A DNA stretch of 64,000 bases from Effrenium voratum (GCA_963377175.1 CAUJNA010003244.1:111001-175000), one strand, 5' to 3'. Shown: positions 23,477-32,150, counted from the first letter of the stretch. The notes: generated from the letters alone by a model not told the origin. Program-made: numbers and translations.

Positions 23477-23670
23477 GCATGGGCTGCTCACCCTGTGGGT
23501 CTGACCCAAAACTGGTGGTGACTGGGGGGGTGCCCTGTAGCAAGCAGAGTAGGGAAGAATATGAGAATATGAAGCAACCAGGCCCTACCGAAAGGAGGTT
23601 GACGGTATCCCAATATTCAAACAGTTGGTTGGCCCCACCCCGCTAAGCCTGATCAGAGCCTGCTAGGGTT

Positions 23671-23675
23671 GTAAG
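23671..23675 (+). repeat. Target-site duplication GTAAG, left copy
   Basis: GTAAG directly abuts the outer end of the left terminal repeat (AGTTAGAG). The same five bases follow the right terminal repeat at 45278-45282. A 6-bp reading (TGTAAG on both sides) is possible if the last base of the right repeat is counted as target; Mavericks usually make 6-bp and sometimes 5-bp duplications. Confidence 0.8.
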
Positions 23676-23755
23676 AGTTAGAGTAGGGCTTGCTCGGTTA
23701 TAGTTTGTGCCCGTGAGAGAGCCCCGCCCGCCAAATGATGAAAAAACACCTATGA

Positions 23756-23793
23756 TAAAACCTTATGATAAACTATTTTATCATAAGGTTTTA
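23756..23793. terminator. 17-bp-arm hairpin near left terminus, overlapping a stop codon
   Basis: Perfect inverted repeat: arm TAAAACCTTATGATAAA (23756-23772), 4-base loop CTAT, complementary arm 23777-23793. The stop codon of the left zinc-finger gene (23791-23793) forms its edge. It could end or process the transcript of that gene, or act in replication or integration of the end. The function is inferred only from position. Confidence 0.6.
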
Positions 23794-24252
23794 CTGGGCG
23801 TGGCGCTCCTTATATAATTTCTTTCCTAAATGGTCTAGCGATAAACAATGCCTACCCCATTGAGAAGACATAACTGACAATTTGCATTTATTACAATGAA
23901 AAAACTCCTTACCGTCAAGCATTGTTTTATGATGTGGCTTTTCTTCATTTTCAAATTCTTCAGGGTGCTCCTTTCTCCTTAATCTGTCCTTATGATATTC
24001 TGTCTGCACGTGTTGATTTTTTTTACACAATCTTAGTTCATAATTACATATCTCACAGTGATAATTTCTTAATCTATATTGTATGGTAGGTTCTTTCACC
24101 TCCTTTTCTCTTTCAATTCCTTCTCTCTTACATTTATTGTAATCTCGTTTGTCTTCAATACAAGTATTACATAATTTTCTGGGTTCAGTGAATTCATCAA
24201 CCGTTTTCTTTTTATTACATCTTGAACATGTTTTATTCACAATTTCCTCCAT
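23791..24252 (-). CDS. Triple zinc-finger protein encoded in left terminal repeat
   Basis: A 153-residue basic protein with three metal-binding modules: a CxxC...CxxC ribbon (Cys9, Cys12, Cys28, Cys31), a C2H2-like finger (Cys66, Cys69, His81, His87) and a second C2H2-like finger (Cys120, Cys123, His135, His141). A Lys/Arg/Glu-rich linker lies between the first two. I do not recognise a named family. The layout suggests nucleic-acid binding, and its presence in both terminal repeats makes a role at the genome ends, such as terminus recognition, or early regulation plausible. The gene reads outward toward the provirus end. The copy at 44701-45162 encodes the same protein. Confidence 0.85.
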   Translation of the reverse strand: MEEIVNKTCSRCNKKKTVDEFTEPRKLCNTCIEDKRDYNKCKREGIEREKEVKEPTIQYRLRNYHCEICNYELRLCKKNQHVQTEYHKDRLRRKEHPEEFENEEKPHHKTMLDGKEFFHCNKCKLSVMSSQWGRHCLSLDHLGKKLYKERHAQ

Positions 24253-24628
24253 ATATTCTAATGCCCATATTCCTTTAGGTAGTTTTTATGCCTAAAAAAT
24301 ATTTTTCCAAAATGTATGATAAAAATATGTTCAAAAATATAGGGGCAAGGTTAAGTTTATTCATTAAAAAAAGCAAAACAAGTGTTCAATAAATAAATTC
24401 GCAAAAAATAAATTTTAAAAAATATTATTCCAAAAATTATGATAAATTATCTTACAATATTTTTATCATATTTTTTTTTAGAAATATTATGGGCAAGGTT
24501 AGGTAGATAGAATTTTATAACTTAAGTTCAGGATAATAATTCAATTGATAACCATTAAATTGTGTATATATCTTATCTCTTTCATGCATCATTTTAAAAA
24601 TAATATTTAATATTTCTGACGATATTTA
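24253..24628. other. AT-rich spacer inside and beside left terminal repeat
   Basis: Promoter side of the left zinc-finger gene up to 24530 (end of repeat), then about 98 bp of unique AT-rich DNA before the polymerase-helicase stop. The short phrase GGGCAAGGTTA occurs twice (near 24343 and 24490). No reading frame is supported. Confidence 0.5.
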
Positions 24629-27600
24629 TCATTTACAACTACAATTACAACGACAACAATAAGGAATGATATTTTCTATTGTATGAGTTAATTCATTATC
24701 TTTTCGTTGTGCTGTTAGATTTGTAATGATATTACCATTTTTCATGTCCATAGAAAAACCGCATCCGCAGTAATTGCATTGATTATTTATATTGTCTAAA
24801 AACCACTGTGTATTTACATAACCTTCTTTAGATATGGTTCTTTTTGCTTTCCTGTCCTGTTCTTTGTAATTTAATACTTTCCTTTCAAAATAACTCATAA
24901 TACATTTTTGATTAAATACATCATCAATATCTTTTGTATATTTATAAAATTTAACTTTGTTTAAATCTCTACACCTTGTAATTGCAGTCCATATCCATTC
25001 TGGATAATTCTTTACCAAAAAATGGTTATAATCAAAAATTGTTATGGTATCATCAATGCTACTGCCTTGGGCAGAATGACAAGTTGAGCAATATGCAAAT
25101 ATAAAATTGCTTCTTATTTTAGCAACTTCTACTGCTTGTAAAATTTCGGTTTTGACATTCTTTACTGTAAATATTCCATCGCTTCCAATATGAACTATTT
25201 TATATTTGAAATTTACATTAAAAACTGATGTTTTAGTTTTAGTATATTCCCTACATGTTAAATATTCGCCTACTTCGTATTCATCTTTTCTATTTTCTAA
25301 TTTTCTATTTTCATTTGAGACATTTTTACAAGTTGTATTTAAAAATGCTATGTTGTTGTTAGAATTGCTTATGTCAGTTGTATATTCGAAATATTTTTCA
25401 ATAACTTTCATAATAGGTAATTTATTTTCAAAAATATCAAATTTAATATTTCTTAGTTTATCCTTATCTTCCTGTGTGTTAAGTCTCTTACATTCTTTTA
25501 AGAAAATATTATATTCAAAAATGTTATCTATAATATTATCAGTATATAATTCATAGTCTCGAGTATTTGTTATCTCTTGAACTGGTTTTAATTGCTTGGT
25601 GTCTCCCGTTGCTATTATAATTTTGTTGTGTTTATTCTGCTCTACAAATTGTTTTATTCTCCAATATATATTTAAATTACTGAAATAAATTTCATCAAAT
25701 ACGATTACATCAAATTCTGTAAAATCAAATGGTTCTAATTTTGCATCGCCGTAGTTTATTCCAAAAAACTTATTTATAGTCATTGCTTCACCTTCGAATG
25801 CCTGTAATAATTTATTAGTAGGACAAATAAATATTACCTTATATTTTTTATCAACCATTTTTTGACATATATATGATTTTCCTGTGCCCGGTAGTTCGCC
25901 CCTGATCATAATAGGGTTATTCTGTTTAACAATCTCTATAATGTTATCAGTGTCGTATTCATCTTTAATATCAATAGTTTTACTTTCATGAACTGGTATT
26001 TTTATTAGATCATTCTTAACAACTTCATATTTTACAGTAGGAAGATTAATTTCATTGTCTCGCCCAGAAACTTTCCAACCTCCTATATCATTATGAAATT
26101 CTAATAATTGCTTTGCTTTCTCTACATTGTATGAATCAATTACAAAAGCATCGGTTTTCACACTATATACATTAATATCGTTGATTATTAATTTGTAAAT
26201 GTCTTGGTTCATTTTAAAATTATGATGTTGCATGAGTAGTTCTTTAATATATCTATAGCCGTTTCTTAACACTGCTTTATCCCTTAATTTTAATATATAA
26301 TATGATGCTTTTATATTTCTTTCATCTAGTTCACGTGTATACTCTTCATACTCATCCTCACGCTCTTCGTCTTCTGTACCTATACGTGATAACCTATGAA
26401 TTTTGCCTTCTATCTGTGATAACTTATGAATTTTGCCTCCGTATTCTGTTTGATAATGGATTGCTTCATCAATACTCTTAAACAAAATGCTTTGATGTGC
26501 GGTAGCCTCTCCCTTCTCTAATAATCCAAAATTGACATTTGCTATTAATTTTTTACTTAGTATATCTATGTCCCTATCATCATCATCATCATCATCTTCA
26601 TCTATAGTAGTTTTCCAAAGTTCATTAACCATATCCTTATAGTTTGTTTTATGAATAAACGAAGGTTGTTTATAATATAATACTTTAATATTATATTGAT
26701 TAATAAACTTTTTTAAAAACTTACCATAAACTAAATTATATTTTTTATTAAACATTAAGCCCTCTTTATTCCCCAGTAACGTTTTTGTCATGATGAATTC
26801 AACTTCTTCTTTTGATTTAAATTTTAAACTTTCCTCCAGAAGATGTTTACGTTTAATACGTTCCATACTGTATTTATTTGGTATATTCGGATAGTTAACT
26901 TCAATATAATATAATGTTAGATCGTGGAGTTCATCAATATTAATTGCATCATTGTATTCTTTCCAATTGTCAAACTGATTAAAAACTGGTATTTCAGTAA
27001 TATCTATGAACCCCTTTGTAAATGCCTTATTTTCATCGATTTCAGTTTTACACATTAAATTAAATTTATCCCATAATAATCCCGAAGGTGCTACAGTCCT
27101 TGTTTCGTTTAATATTTTTATATCAATGTCATTATAAAAAGATTTGTGAGATAGAATAAATAAAGATTTATTAAAATTAAACATTGCTTTATTCATATTG
27201 TTGTACATAGTTTCATTATCTGCTGCGATCCAACCATCGCTGGATGATTTAGTTAAATTTTGAGTCTTTATGATATATGTTATCTTGTTAAATTTGACTC
27301 TAATTTCATCAATAATACCTGTGTATTTAATTCTGGGTTCATATCCAATATTTATCAACTGGAAAAATATTTCTGCCAAATTATTATCTTCGGGTACTAA
27401 ATATACTTCCCTTGTTTTATCATCAGTTTTTATTTTGAGTATATCATCTATACATTTAATCATTTTGTATTGCGGGGGTTCCTCTCTTTCATTTATATAA
27501 TAATCAGTGTGTGCCTTTATAGTGGGTAGTTTTGATATTACTTGTTTTTGTTGTATTTTGCTTAAATCGTGGTTTAATGTATAAATATGGTTATTTTTCA

Positions 27601-27916
27601 CCATAGCGTAAAATGTTTTAATATGACGGTTTCTTATTTTTGGGTTATATTTGTAAATAAGTTCATTTACAAAATTAAAAATTCTAACTTGAATATTAAA
27701 CTGCTTAAATACTGCCTCCATTTCTTGAATGGTTGCTCCTACTTCCACAAAATCAGTCCTACCTATGATTTCAATAATTTTATCTCTGGTTAGTCTGTTG
27801 CGGGTTCTTTCATTCATGATTGTATCACTGTAAAAATCAGTTAATGAATTTATCCAACATTCATTTTTAATATAATTGCCTTGTTTAATTGCCTTTCGTA
27901 TAGTGTCCTCACTCAT
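24629..27916 (-). CDS. Family B DNA polymerase-like domain fused to SF1 helicase
   Basis: A 1095-residue replication protein, starting at ATG 27916. This start is chosen because it overlaps the upstream stop by 8 bp and an 18-residue extension to 27970 is low-complexity. Residues 1-140 form a domain with KNECWINSL and NNHIYTLNHD, as seen at the front of some plasmid/virus-type PolB proteins. PolB motifs follow: A at EIDENKAFT (Asp294), B at KKLIANVNFG (455-464), C at YSVKTDAF (Asp589), with the first of the usual two motif C acidic residues replaced by Lys. Then comes an SF1 helicase like Pif1/RecD: Walker A GELPGTGKS (673-681), Walker B VIVFDE, GDTKQLKP (771-778), motif V with HSAQGSS and motif VI AITRCR. 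The last 50 residues hold a Cys-rich treble-clef (CNYCGC...CCRCN). It probably replicates the genome. The helicase call is firm; the polymerase call rests on motifs. Confidence 0.85.
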   Translation of the reverse strand: MSEDTIRKAIKQGNYIKNECWINSLTDFYSDTIMNERTRNRLTRDKIIEIIGRTDFVEVGATIQEMEAVFKQFNIQVRIFNFVNELIYKYNPKIRNRHIKTFYAMVKNNHIYTLNHDLSKIQQKQVISKLPTIKAHTDYYINEREEPPQYKMIKCIDDILKIKTDDKTREVYLVPEDNNLAEIFFQLINIGYEPRIKYTGIIDEIRVKFNKITYIIKTQNLTKSSSDGWIAADNETMYNNMNKAMFNFNKSLFILSHKSFYNDIDIKILNETRTVAPSGLLWDKFNLMCKTEIDENKAFTKGFIDITEIPVFNQFDNWKEYNDAINIDELHDLTLYYIEVNYPNIPNKYSMERIKRKHLLEESLKFKSKEEVEFIMTKTLLGNKEGLMFNKKYNLVYGKFLKKFINQYNIKVLYYKQPSFIHKTNYKDMVNELWKTTIDEDDDDDDDRDIDILSKKLIANVNFGLLEKGEATAHQSILFKSIDEAIHYQTEYGGKIHKLSQIEGKIHRLSRIGTEDEEREDEYEEYTRELDERNIKASYYILKLRDKAVLRNGYRYIKELLMQHHNFKMNQDIYKLIINDINVYSVKTDAFVIDSYNVEKAKQLLEFHNDIGGWKVSGRDNEINLPTVKYEVVKNDLIKIPVHESKTIDIKDEYDTDNIIEIVKQNNPIMIRGELPGTGKSYICQKMVDKKYKVIFICPTNKLLQAFEGEAMTINKFFGINYGDAKLEPFDFTEFDVIVFDEIYFSNLNIYWRIKQFVEQNKHNKIIIATGDTKQLKPVQEITNTRDYELYTDNIIDNIFEYNIFLKECKRLNTQEDKDKLRNIKFDIFENKLPIMKVIEKYFEYTTDISNSNNNIAFLNTTCKNVSNENRKLENRKDEYEVGEYLTCREYTKTKTSVFNVNFKYKIVHIGSDGIFTVKNVKTEILQAVEVAKIRSNFIFAYCSTCHSAQGSSIDDTITIFDYNHFLVKNYPEWIWTAITRCRDLNKVKFYKYTKDIDDVFNQKCIMSYFERKVLNYKEQDRKAKRTISKEGYVNTQWFLDNINNQCNYCGCGFSMDMKNGNIITNLTAQRKDNELTHTIENIIPYCCRCNCSCK

Positions 27917-28706
27917 TTTTAAATGTGTATATATATATATATGCATGGAAAACGGATACGTTAGATGCATCTCTTAAATTTTCTGCTAATATATCAAACT
28001 TTTCACCTGATTTATTCATCATCTCCACGGACAATATTTTTATACCATCTAAGCCATATTCCTGATTTTCTAAATGTTCCATGTGTTTGGCAAACTCCTC
28101 GTCGTGTTTCATTATTTTTATTATTTTTGTAAATTCTGGATTTATTTGTTCCGTCTCTCCAAAATCAGTATCCATCGAAACACCTGTTTTTTTCAAAATT
28201 CTCTTGCGGATAAATTCCTTAGGAAATTCTTCTCCTACTATTTGAACTGTAGCACTTAATCGCTCATAGTTCCAAAGATAATAATACTTACCAAATGCTT
28301 TAAAAGCGGGTTTTGATTTCATTTTCTCCTTATCACCAATTATATAAAGGTCATACATAACAAAATATGTATTTCTCTTCTTCCTTCCTCTTTTCTTATA
28401 TTCTTTGCCTTCTTCTTCTTCCTTCTTCGATCTTGTTTCTGTCATTCTTTGATTTAGTGGTTTTGTATCCTTGATCTTTTTGATATTATCTTTGTATTTT
28501 TGACATGCTTTGTCATAAACCTTTTTATCAGTAGATGTTAAACCTTTGATATAATTTTCTGCAGTTGCTACATTTGATAACTTCCTTTCAGTATAAAGTT
28601 TAACGATCTCATCAACCCTTTTTTTAGTTGCATTATTTGCGTTCTGTGTTGAATTTCTTTTGAGTTTATTTAACTCGTTGATATTACGTTGTAAAAACTT
28701 ACTCAT
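27909..28706 (-). CDS. Unknown basic protein upstream of the polymerase-helicase
   Basis: 265 residues, family not recognised. The N-terminal half is Lys-rich and helical, with a KKEEEEGKEYKKRGRKKR stretch near residues 93-112 that could be a nuclear-localisation signal or nucleic-acid-binding patch. The second half has mixed helix/strand character with aromatic residues (YLWNYERLS). The stop overlaps the ATG of the polymerase-helicase by 8 bp, so the two are probably expressed together. A promoter-like module lies at 28742-28798. Confidence 0.75.
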   Translation of the reverse strand: MSKFLQRNINELNKLKRNSTQNANNATKKRVDEIVKLYTERKLSNVATAENYIKGLTSTDKKVYDKACQKYKDNIKKIKDTKPLNQRMTETRSKKEEEEGKEYKKRGRKKRNTYFVMYDLYIIGDKEKMKSKPAFKAFGKYYYLWNYERLSATVQIVGEEFPKEFIRKRILKKTGVSMDTDFGETEQINPEFTKIIKIMKHDEEFAKHMEHLENQEYGLDGIKILSVEMMNKSGEKFDILAENLRDASNVSVFHAYIYIYTFKNE

Positions 28707-28741
28707 ACTATAATCTATATATTTATATTATAAAAATATTT

Positions 28742-28798
28742 CTTTAAATAACTTTTTTACAAGAAAACTTTTTATAATAAAAAATCTATATATTTTTA
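28742..28798 (-). promoter_or_regulatory. Leftward promoter-like module 1
   Basis: On the minus strand it reads TAAAAATATATAGA, an AT spacer, then TTCTTGTAAAA...TATTTAAAG ending 36 bp before the ATG at 28706. The same two-part pattern occurs upstream of two other leftward genes (31398-31453 and 32075-32115), in the same order. Confidence 0.5.
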
Positions 28799-28820
28799 AA
28801 CTAAATATTTTATTCAATAT

Positions 28821-29432
28821 TTAGTTCAAAACCTCGTTTTGTTTCTGTGTCATTAGCTGTAAGTGTTTTTTACTTGTTCTATGCCTTGCTATGCTACTTC
28901 TTACTGAATAGCAACCGCATTCACATAAAATTGGTTCTACCTTCTTGGCGTTCAACATTTCCTTGTGTGTTTCCTTATATTTTTTGTCGCGCTCTTTAAT
29001 CTCCTCCTTGTGGGTTTCTCTGTATTCTTTGCCTTTGGTTTTGATTTCATCGCGGTGCTCATCATAGTATATTTTCATGTTTTCTTTTCTTGTCTTTTTT
29101 GTTCTCTCATAATACCGCTTGTCCCAATCTGCCTTAACTCCTCCAGGAATATATTTATTAACGCAATCGTGATTTTGAATGTAATATCCTTCACGTGCTC
29201 TTAATTCATCTCTATTGTCACAAGGGTAGTTTTCAACAAGTTCAATTTTACAGGTCTCTACACCATATTTATTCAATATTAGTGCAGATGCACAACCATT
29301 AGATTTATATATTGAGCGGTGATGTTCAAGTCTTTTATATAAGGGTTGTATTGTTGAACCAAAGTAGCACTCATTATATCCAATATCCACTATCTTATAA
29401 ATTTTGCCCTTTTCATACCTATTAATTTGCAT
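28821..29432 (-). CDS. GIY-YIG endonuclease with C-terminal zinc finger
   Basis: 203 residues. The GIY-YIG nuclease core occupies residues 8-100: GKIYKIV (9-15), YFGST (23-27), catalytic-type Arg34 in LYKRLEHH, metal-binding-type Glu81 in RAREGYYI and a terminal Asn92 (VNKYIPGG). A charged coiled-coil-like repeat (KEYRETHKEEIKERDKKYKETHKE) links to a Cys/His module (Cys170, Cys172, Cys174, His184, His190). Such nucleases occur in phages, large DNA viruses and homing elements. Here it could process replication intermediates or act as a mobile nuclease. It starts after an AT tract with a TTTAAAG phrase. Confidence 0.9.
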   Translation of the reverse strand: MQINRYEKGKIYKIVDIGYNECYFGSTIQPLYKRLEHHRSIYKSNGCASALILNKYGVETCKIELVENYPCDNRDELRAREGYYIQNHDCVNKYIPGGVKADWDKRYYERTKKTRKENMKIYYDEHRDEIKTKGKEYRETHKEEIKERDKKYKETHKEMLNAKKVEPILCECGCYSVRSSIARHRTSKKHLQLMTQKQNEVLN

Positions 29433-29471
29433 ATATATATATATAACTTAATATATCTTTAAATGTCTATT

Positions 29472-30395
29472 TTAAGTTGAAACTTTCAGCAACTCAAAAC
29501 GAAGATAAGGGCGAGTATGACCATTTACATAAAAATAAGTTTGTCCTAATTTCTTTTCAATTTTTTCTACTTCGTGAATTGTAGGTAGCCAATTCGACAC
29601 CCTCTCCTTATCTGTAATCCCTTTCTTTTTGTAAATCTTAACTTTATCTGCAATTGATATCTCAGGATATTTACGGGTTCTGGTTGCTTCGGTTGCCATT
29701 TTCATTTTTACTTTACAATTGTTTTTCTCCTTCAATGCTTCCACTGGTGTCATTCCTATGCTTGAATGTTCCATTTTATTATTATAAGTTATTAATATTT
29801 CAAAATTATAATCTATCCATTGTATATTGTCCTTCCCCTTCTTTTCATCTGCTTCAACTCTTTTATAAAGCATATCCTTGTAGGTTTTTATAAAACGTTC
29901 TGCAAAATTAGGATGTCCTCTTGTGCGGTATAATTCTATTCCTTCTTCTTTGAAATAATCTTCAACTGTTTTATTATATAAACTGCCTTCCTCGTCGCTA
30001 TAAATAATTTCTGGTTTGCCTTTCATTTTCTGCATTCCTTCCATTACTCCCGCTAATATGTCAGGCGGTTGTTTTGATTTAATAGGTATTACTGTAGAAT
30101 ATCTGGTAAATATATCAATTAAAACCATCCCTACTTTAAATTTTTGATTGGGTATGTCATTAATAAAAAATAAATCTAATTGAAATTCAAAGTATGGATG
30201 TGGAGCAATAAATGAATTTTTGCCTCTTAATTGCTTCTTCTGTTCTATGTTCTTTTGAAACCATTCTTTAACATCATTTAAGGTTATGCTTTGTTCCTTT
30301 TGTTTAGCATCCTTATAGGTTGTTGTGATACTTCCGTATCCTGATTTATCATAATATATTTTACTAATTATATCATTTTTATTAATATTTGCCAT
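29472..30395 (-). CDS. Retroviral-type (rve) DDE integrase
   Basis: 307 residues. The catalytic triad of the RNase H-fold integrase core is visible: Asp74 in FQLDLFF, Asp134 in IYSDEEGS and Glu166 in HPNFAERF, with typical spacing. NKMEHSSIGMTPVEAL (206-221) is the usual end-of-core motif of Polinton and Ty3-type integrases. A C-terminal basic beta-rich domain follows (KVKIYKK...RPYLRFELL). The N-terminal HHCC zinc finger of retroviral enzymes is not visible. It presumably catalysed insertion and the GTAAG target duplication. Full length. Confidence 0.95.
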   Translation of the reverse strand: MANINKNDIISKIYYDKSGYGSITTTYKDAKQKEQSITLNDVKEWFQKNIEQKKQLRGKNSFIAPHPYFEFQLDLFFINDIPNQKFKVGMVLIDIFTRYSTVIPIKSKQPPDILAGVMEGMQKMKGKPEIIYSDEEGSLYNKTVEDYFKEEGIELYRTRGHPNFAERFIKTYKDMLYKRVEADEKKGKDNIQWIDYNFEILITYNNKMEHSSIGMTPVEALKEKNNCKVKMKMATEATRTRKYPEISIADKVKIYKKKGITDKERVSNWLPTIHEVEKIEKKLGQTYFYVNGHTRPYLRFELLKVST

Positions 30396-30424
30396 ATTAA
30401 TAAAGGTGATATTTTTTTAACATT

Positions 30425-31375
30425 TTATTCAAAATCTTCAGCACTATTTAAATATGCTTCGTACTGTTGTTGTTTTTGGTTACTCCTTTTAGTCTGCGGT
30501 TTGATATCTTTGATACTTGGGTATGAACTAAATATCATATTTTGTATTCTCTCGCTGATTTCTATTTCTTTTGTATAGTGCTTATAAATATTTTGTCCTA
30601 CATCATTAAAAAGGATATTGGAAAATGCATTATCTTGCTTATTGAAAATGTGTGATAATATTATTTTGAATATGGTTAACGTGTTCGAAATATTATTTTC
30701 AATATATCTAAAACAATCCCGTCTATTCTTTTGGTTTTTTGGTATGTCATCATCATTCTTATACTCATCAAAAAATCTATCTACTAGACCATTTTTATAT
30801 GTTTCTATGTATTTTATTTCAACTGTTTTATAAATTGGTGTATCGCCTAAATCTACTCCAGCACTTACAGTTTTAATATTTCCTTTGTAGTATAATTCAT
30901 AACAGTCCTTTATTCTGTTGTGTATGTCCCTTGTGTAATTATGCCTTTCTTTAACATCCTTTAATAACTTGGATTTGATAAATTTGAATGTCGGAAATTT
31001 ATATAATTTTGTAAAATAGTAATCTTTGATGTTGTCTGTTGTAACAGTTGTGTCTTCTTCCTTTTCATTTTCAATTATTTCAGTTAGTTTGATGAATTCT
31101 TTTGACTTATTACAAGTGTCAATATTTACAAATGTGTTCAACTGTTTTAATCTTTTGCATTTATAACATTCTTTATAATTATATTTGCATATGTGTTTAA
31201 TAATATTTTCTGATAAGTTAGTTTTATATAATTGAATATTATTATAACTAAATTTACATTCTTTACACATTCCAATTTTTCTATTTATCGTTCTTTTAAT
31301 GTCATTTATATTTATCTGATTTAAGAACTCATTAATTATTTCTTCCTGCTCAATCTCACTGAACATTTTCACCAT
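30425..31375 (-). CDS. Unknown protein with N-terminal zinc finger
   Basis: About 316 residues from the chosen start. An earlier in-frame ATG at 31390 is only 8 bp from a promoter-like module, so ATG 31375 or 31366 is more plausible. Near residues 36-90 there are CxxC pairs (MCKECKF, ECYKCKRL) plus further Cys/His, suggesting a zinc ribbon. The rest is Lys/Asn/Ile-rich and helical with no known motif. It lies directly before the integrase in the leftward gene series (30 bp apart), so it may be co-expressed with it. Confidence 0.7.
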   Translation of the reverse strand: MVKMFSEIEQEEIINEFLNQININDIKRTINRKIGMCKECKFSYNNIQLYKTNLSENIIKHICKYNYKECYKCKRLKQLNTFVNIDTCNKSKEFIKLTEIIENEKEEDTTVTTDNIKDYYFTKLYKFPTFKFIKSKLLKDVKERHNYTRDIHNRIKDCYELYYKGNIKTVSAGVDLGDTPIYKTVEIKYIETYKNGLVDRFFDEYKNDDDIPKNQKNRRDCFRYIENNISNTLTIFKIILSHIFNKQDNAFSNILFNDVGQNIYKHYTKEIEISERIQNMIFSSYPSIKDIKPQTKRSNQKQQQYEAYLNSAEDFE

Positions 31376-31397
31376 ATAATTATAATACATAATATTT

Positions 31398-31453
31398 CTT
31401 TAAATACTTTTTTACAAGAAATATTTTTATAGTAACAGTTCTATATATTTTTA
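31398..31453 (-). promoter_or_regulatory. Leftward promoter-like module 2
   Basis: Second copy of the two-part pattern: minus strand TAAAAATATATAG, spacer, then TTCTTGTAAAAAAGTATTTA and AAG, ending 23 bp before ATG 31375. Confidence 0.5.
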
Positions 31454-31478
31454 TATTTTTCCTAAATTTATGGTTTCA

Positions 31479-31675
31479 AATCCCCCCGGGTTAGGGTTTT
31501 CGAATCCCCCGGGTTAGGGTTTTCGAATCCCCCGGGTTAGGGTTTTCGAATCCCCCGGGTTAGGGTTTTCGAATCCCCCGCGAATCTGGGGGTTTCCGCT
31601 AAACACCACCTAATTTAAGGATTTTTGGGCAAATCCCCCCGGTCAGGGTTTTCGAATCCCCCGCTCTGGGGGTTT
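31479..31675. repeat. 23-bp tandem repeat containing GGGTTAGGG
   Basis: About four units of 23 bp, each holding ATCCCCC, GGGTTAGGGT and TTTCGA, from 31479 to about 31579. A degenerate continuation (AGGGTTTTCGAATCCCCCGC) lies near 31645-31665. It is a GC-rich island in the AT-rich provirus. The TTAGGGTTT phrase resembles telomeric repeats of algae and plants, but the 23-bp unit is not a telomere repeat itself. The 31391-31771 gap holds no gene. Confidence 0.9.
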
Positions 31676-31771
31676 CAAAACCTAAAACCCAAAAAATGCA
31701 CCACATATTTATTAAAATATTTAAATTTTAATAAATATTATTTAAAATATTTAAATTTTACTGAATATTAT

Positions 31772-32053
31772 TTATTCAACTGTTATAATTTTATATGTTT
31801 GCGCCTTATATTTTCTGGGTTTTGTATTCTGTAAATCTTCTGGTTTATTTTCATAATCAATATCTTTTAAATTAATTTCTCCATTTTCTGCCATCTTGTC
31901 TAATTTCTTTCTTCTGTGAAATCTTATAGCACTTGCCCTTTTGGTGTCCATAAAGTCCTTTTCGTGTCTCCTTCTTTGATAATATAATCTGTTATATAGT
32001 GCCAGTTGCTCCTTTATTTGCTCTAATGTCATATCTTCAGGTTTAATACTCAT
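31772..32053 (-). CDS. Small unknown basic protein
   Basis: 93 residues from ATG 32053; an ATG at 32086 in the same frame adds 11 residues (MYLKYNIIYNT) that overlap the promoter-like module, so the shorter form is preferred. Highly charged and helical with an Arg-rich centre (YYQRRRHEKDF, RFHRRKK), suggesting nucleic-acid or protein binding. No family recognised. It sits between the fibre gene and the tandem repeat. Confidence 0.65.
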   Translation of the reverse strand: MSIKPEDMTLEQIKEQLALYNRLYYQRRRHEKDFMDTKRASAIRFHRRKKLDKMAENGEINLKDIDYENKPEDLQNTKPRKYKAQTYKIITVE

Positions 32054-32074
32054 TGTATTATATATTATATTATA

Positions 32075-32115
32075 CTTTAAATACATTTTACAAGATTTTA
32101 AAACTATATATTTTT
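32075..32115 (-). promoter_or_regulatory. Leftward promoter-like module 3
   Basis: Third copy: minus strand TAAAAATATATAG, short spacer, then TCTTGTAAAATGTATTTAAAG, ending 22 bp before ATG 32053. Confidence 0.5.
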
Positions 32116-32150
32116 ATTTGTAAAGTTTAATATCACTTCTCGCATAAATA

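Larger units (their letters stand above)
23676..24530. repeat. Left terminal inverted repeat of the provirus (~855 bp)
   Basis: Inverted match to 44425-45277. It starts AGTTAGAGTAGGGC and ends CTTAAGTTCA, after which the two ends diverge. The outer ~75 bp is GC-rich, the rest AT-rich. It contains a complete zinc-finger gene (23791-24252) whose product is identical in the other copy. Differences seen are in the inner non-coding part and are mostly homopolymer lengths (7 versus 6 A near 24366, 6 versus 7 A near 24412, 9 versus 8 T near 24471) plus a few substitutions. Confidence 0.95.

Noticed and set aside
23671..23680. GTAAG as a functional splice donor of the host gene
   Set aside because: It lies about 195 bp inside the intron and is fully explained as a duplicated insertion target.
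25206..25556. Plus-strand frame inside the polymerase-helicase gene
   Set aside because: Antisense shadow of a gene with clear helicase motifs; Phe/Ser/Leu-rich composition typical of such shadows.
31479..31675. CRISPR-like array
   Set aside because: Units are contiguous 23-bp tandem copies without spacers and the host is a eukaryote.
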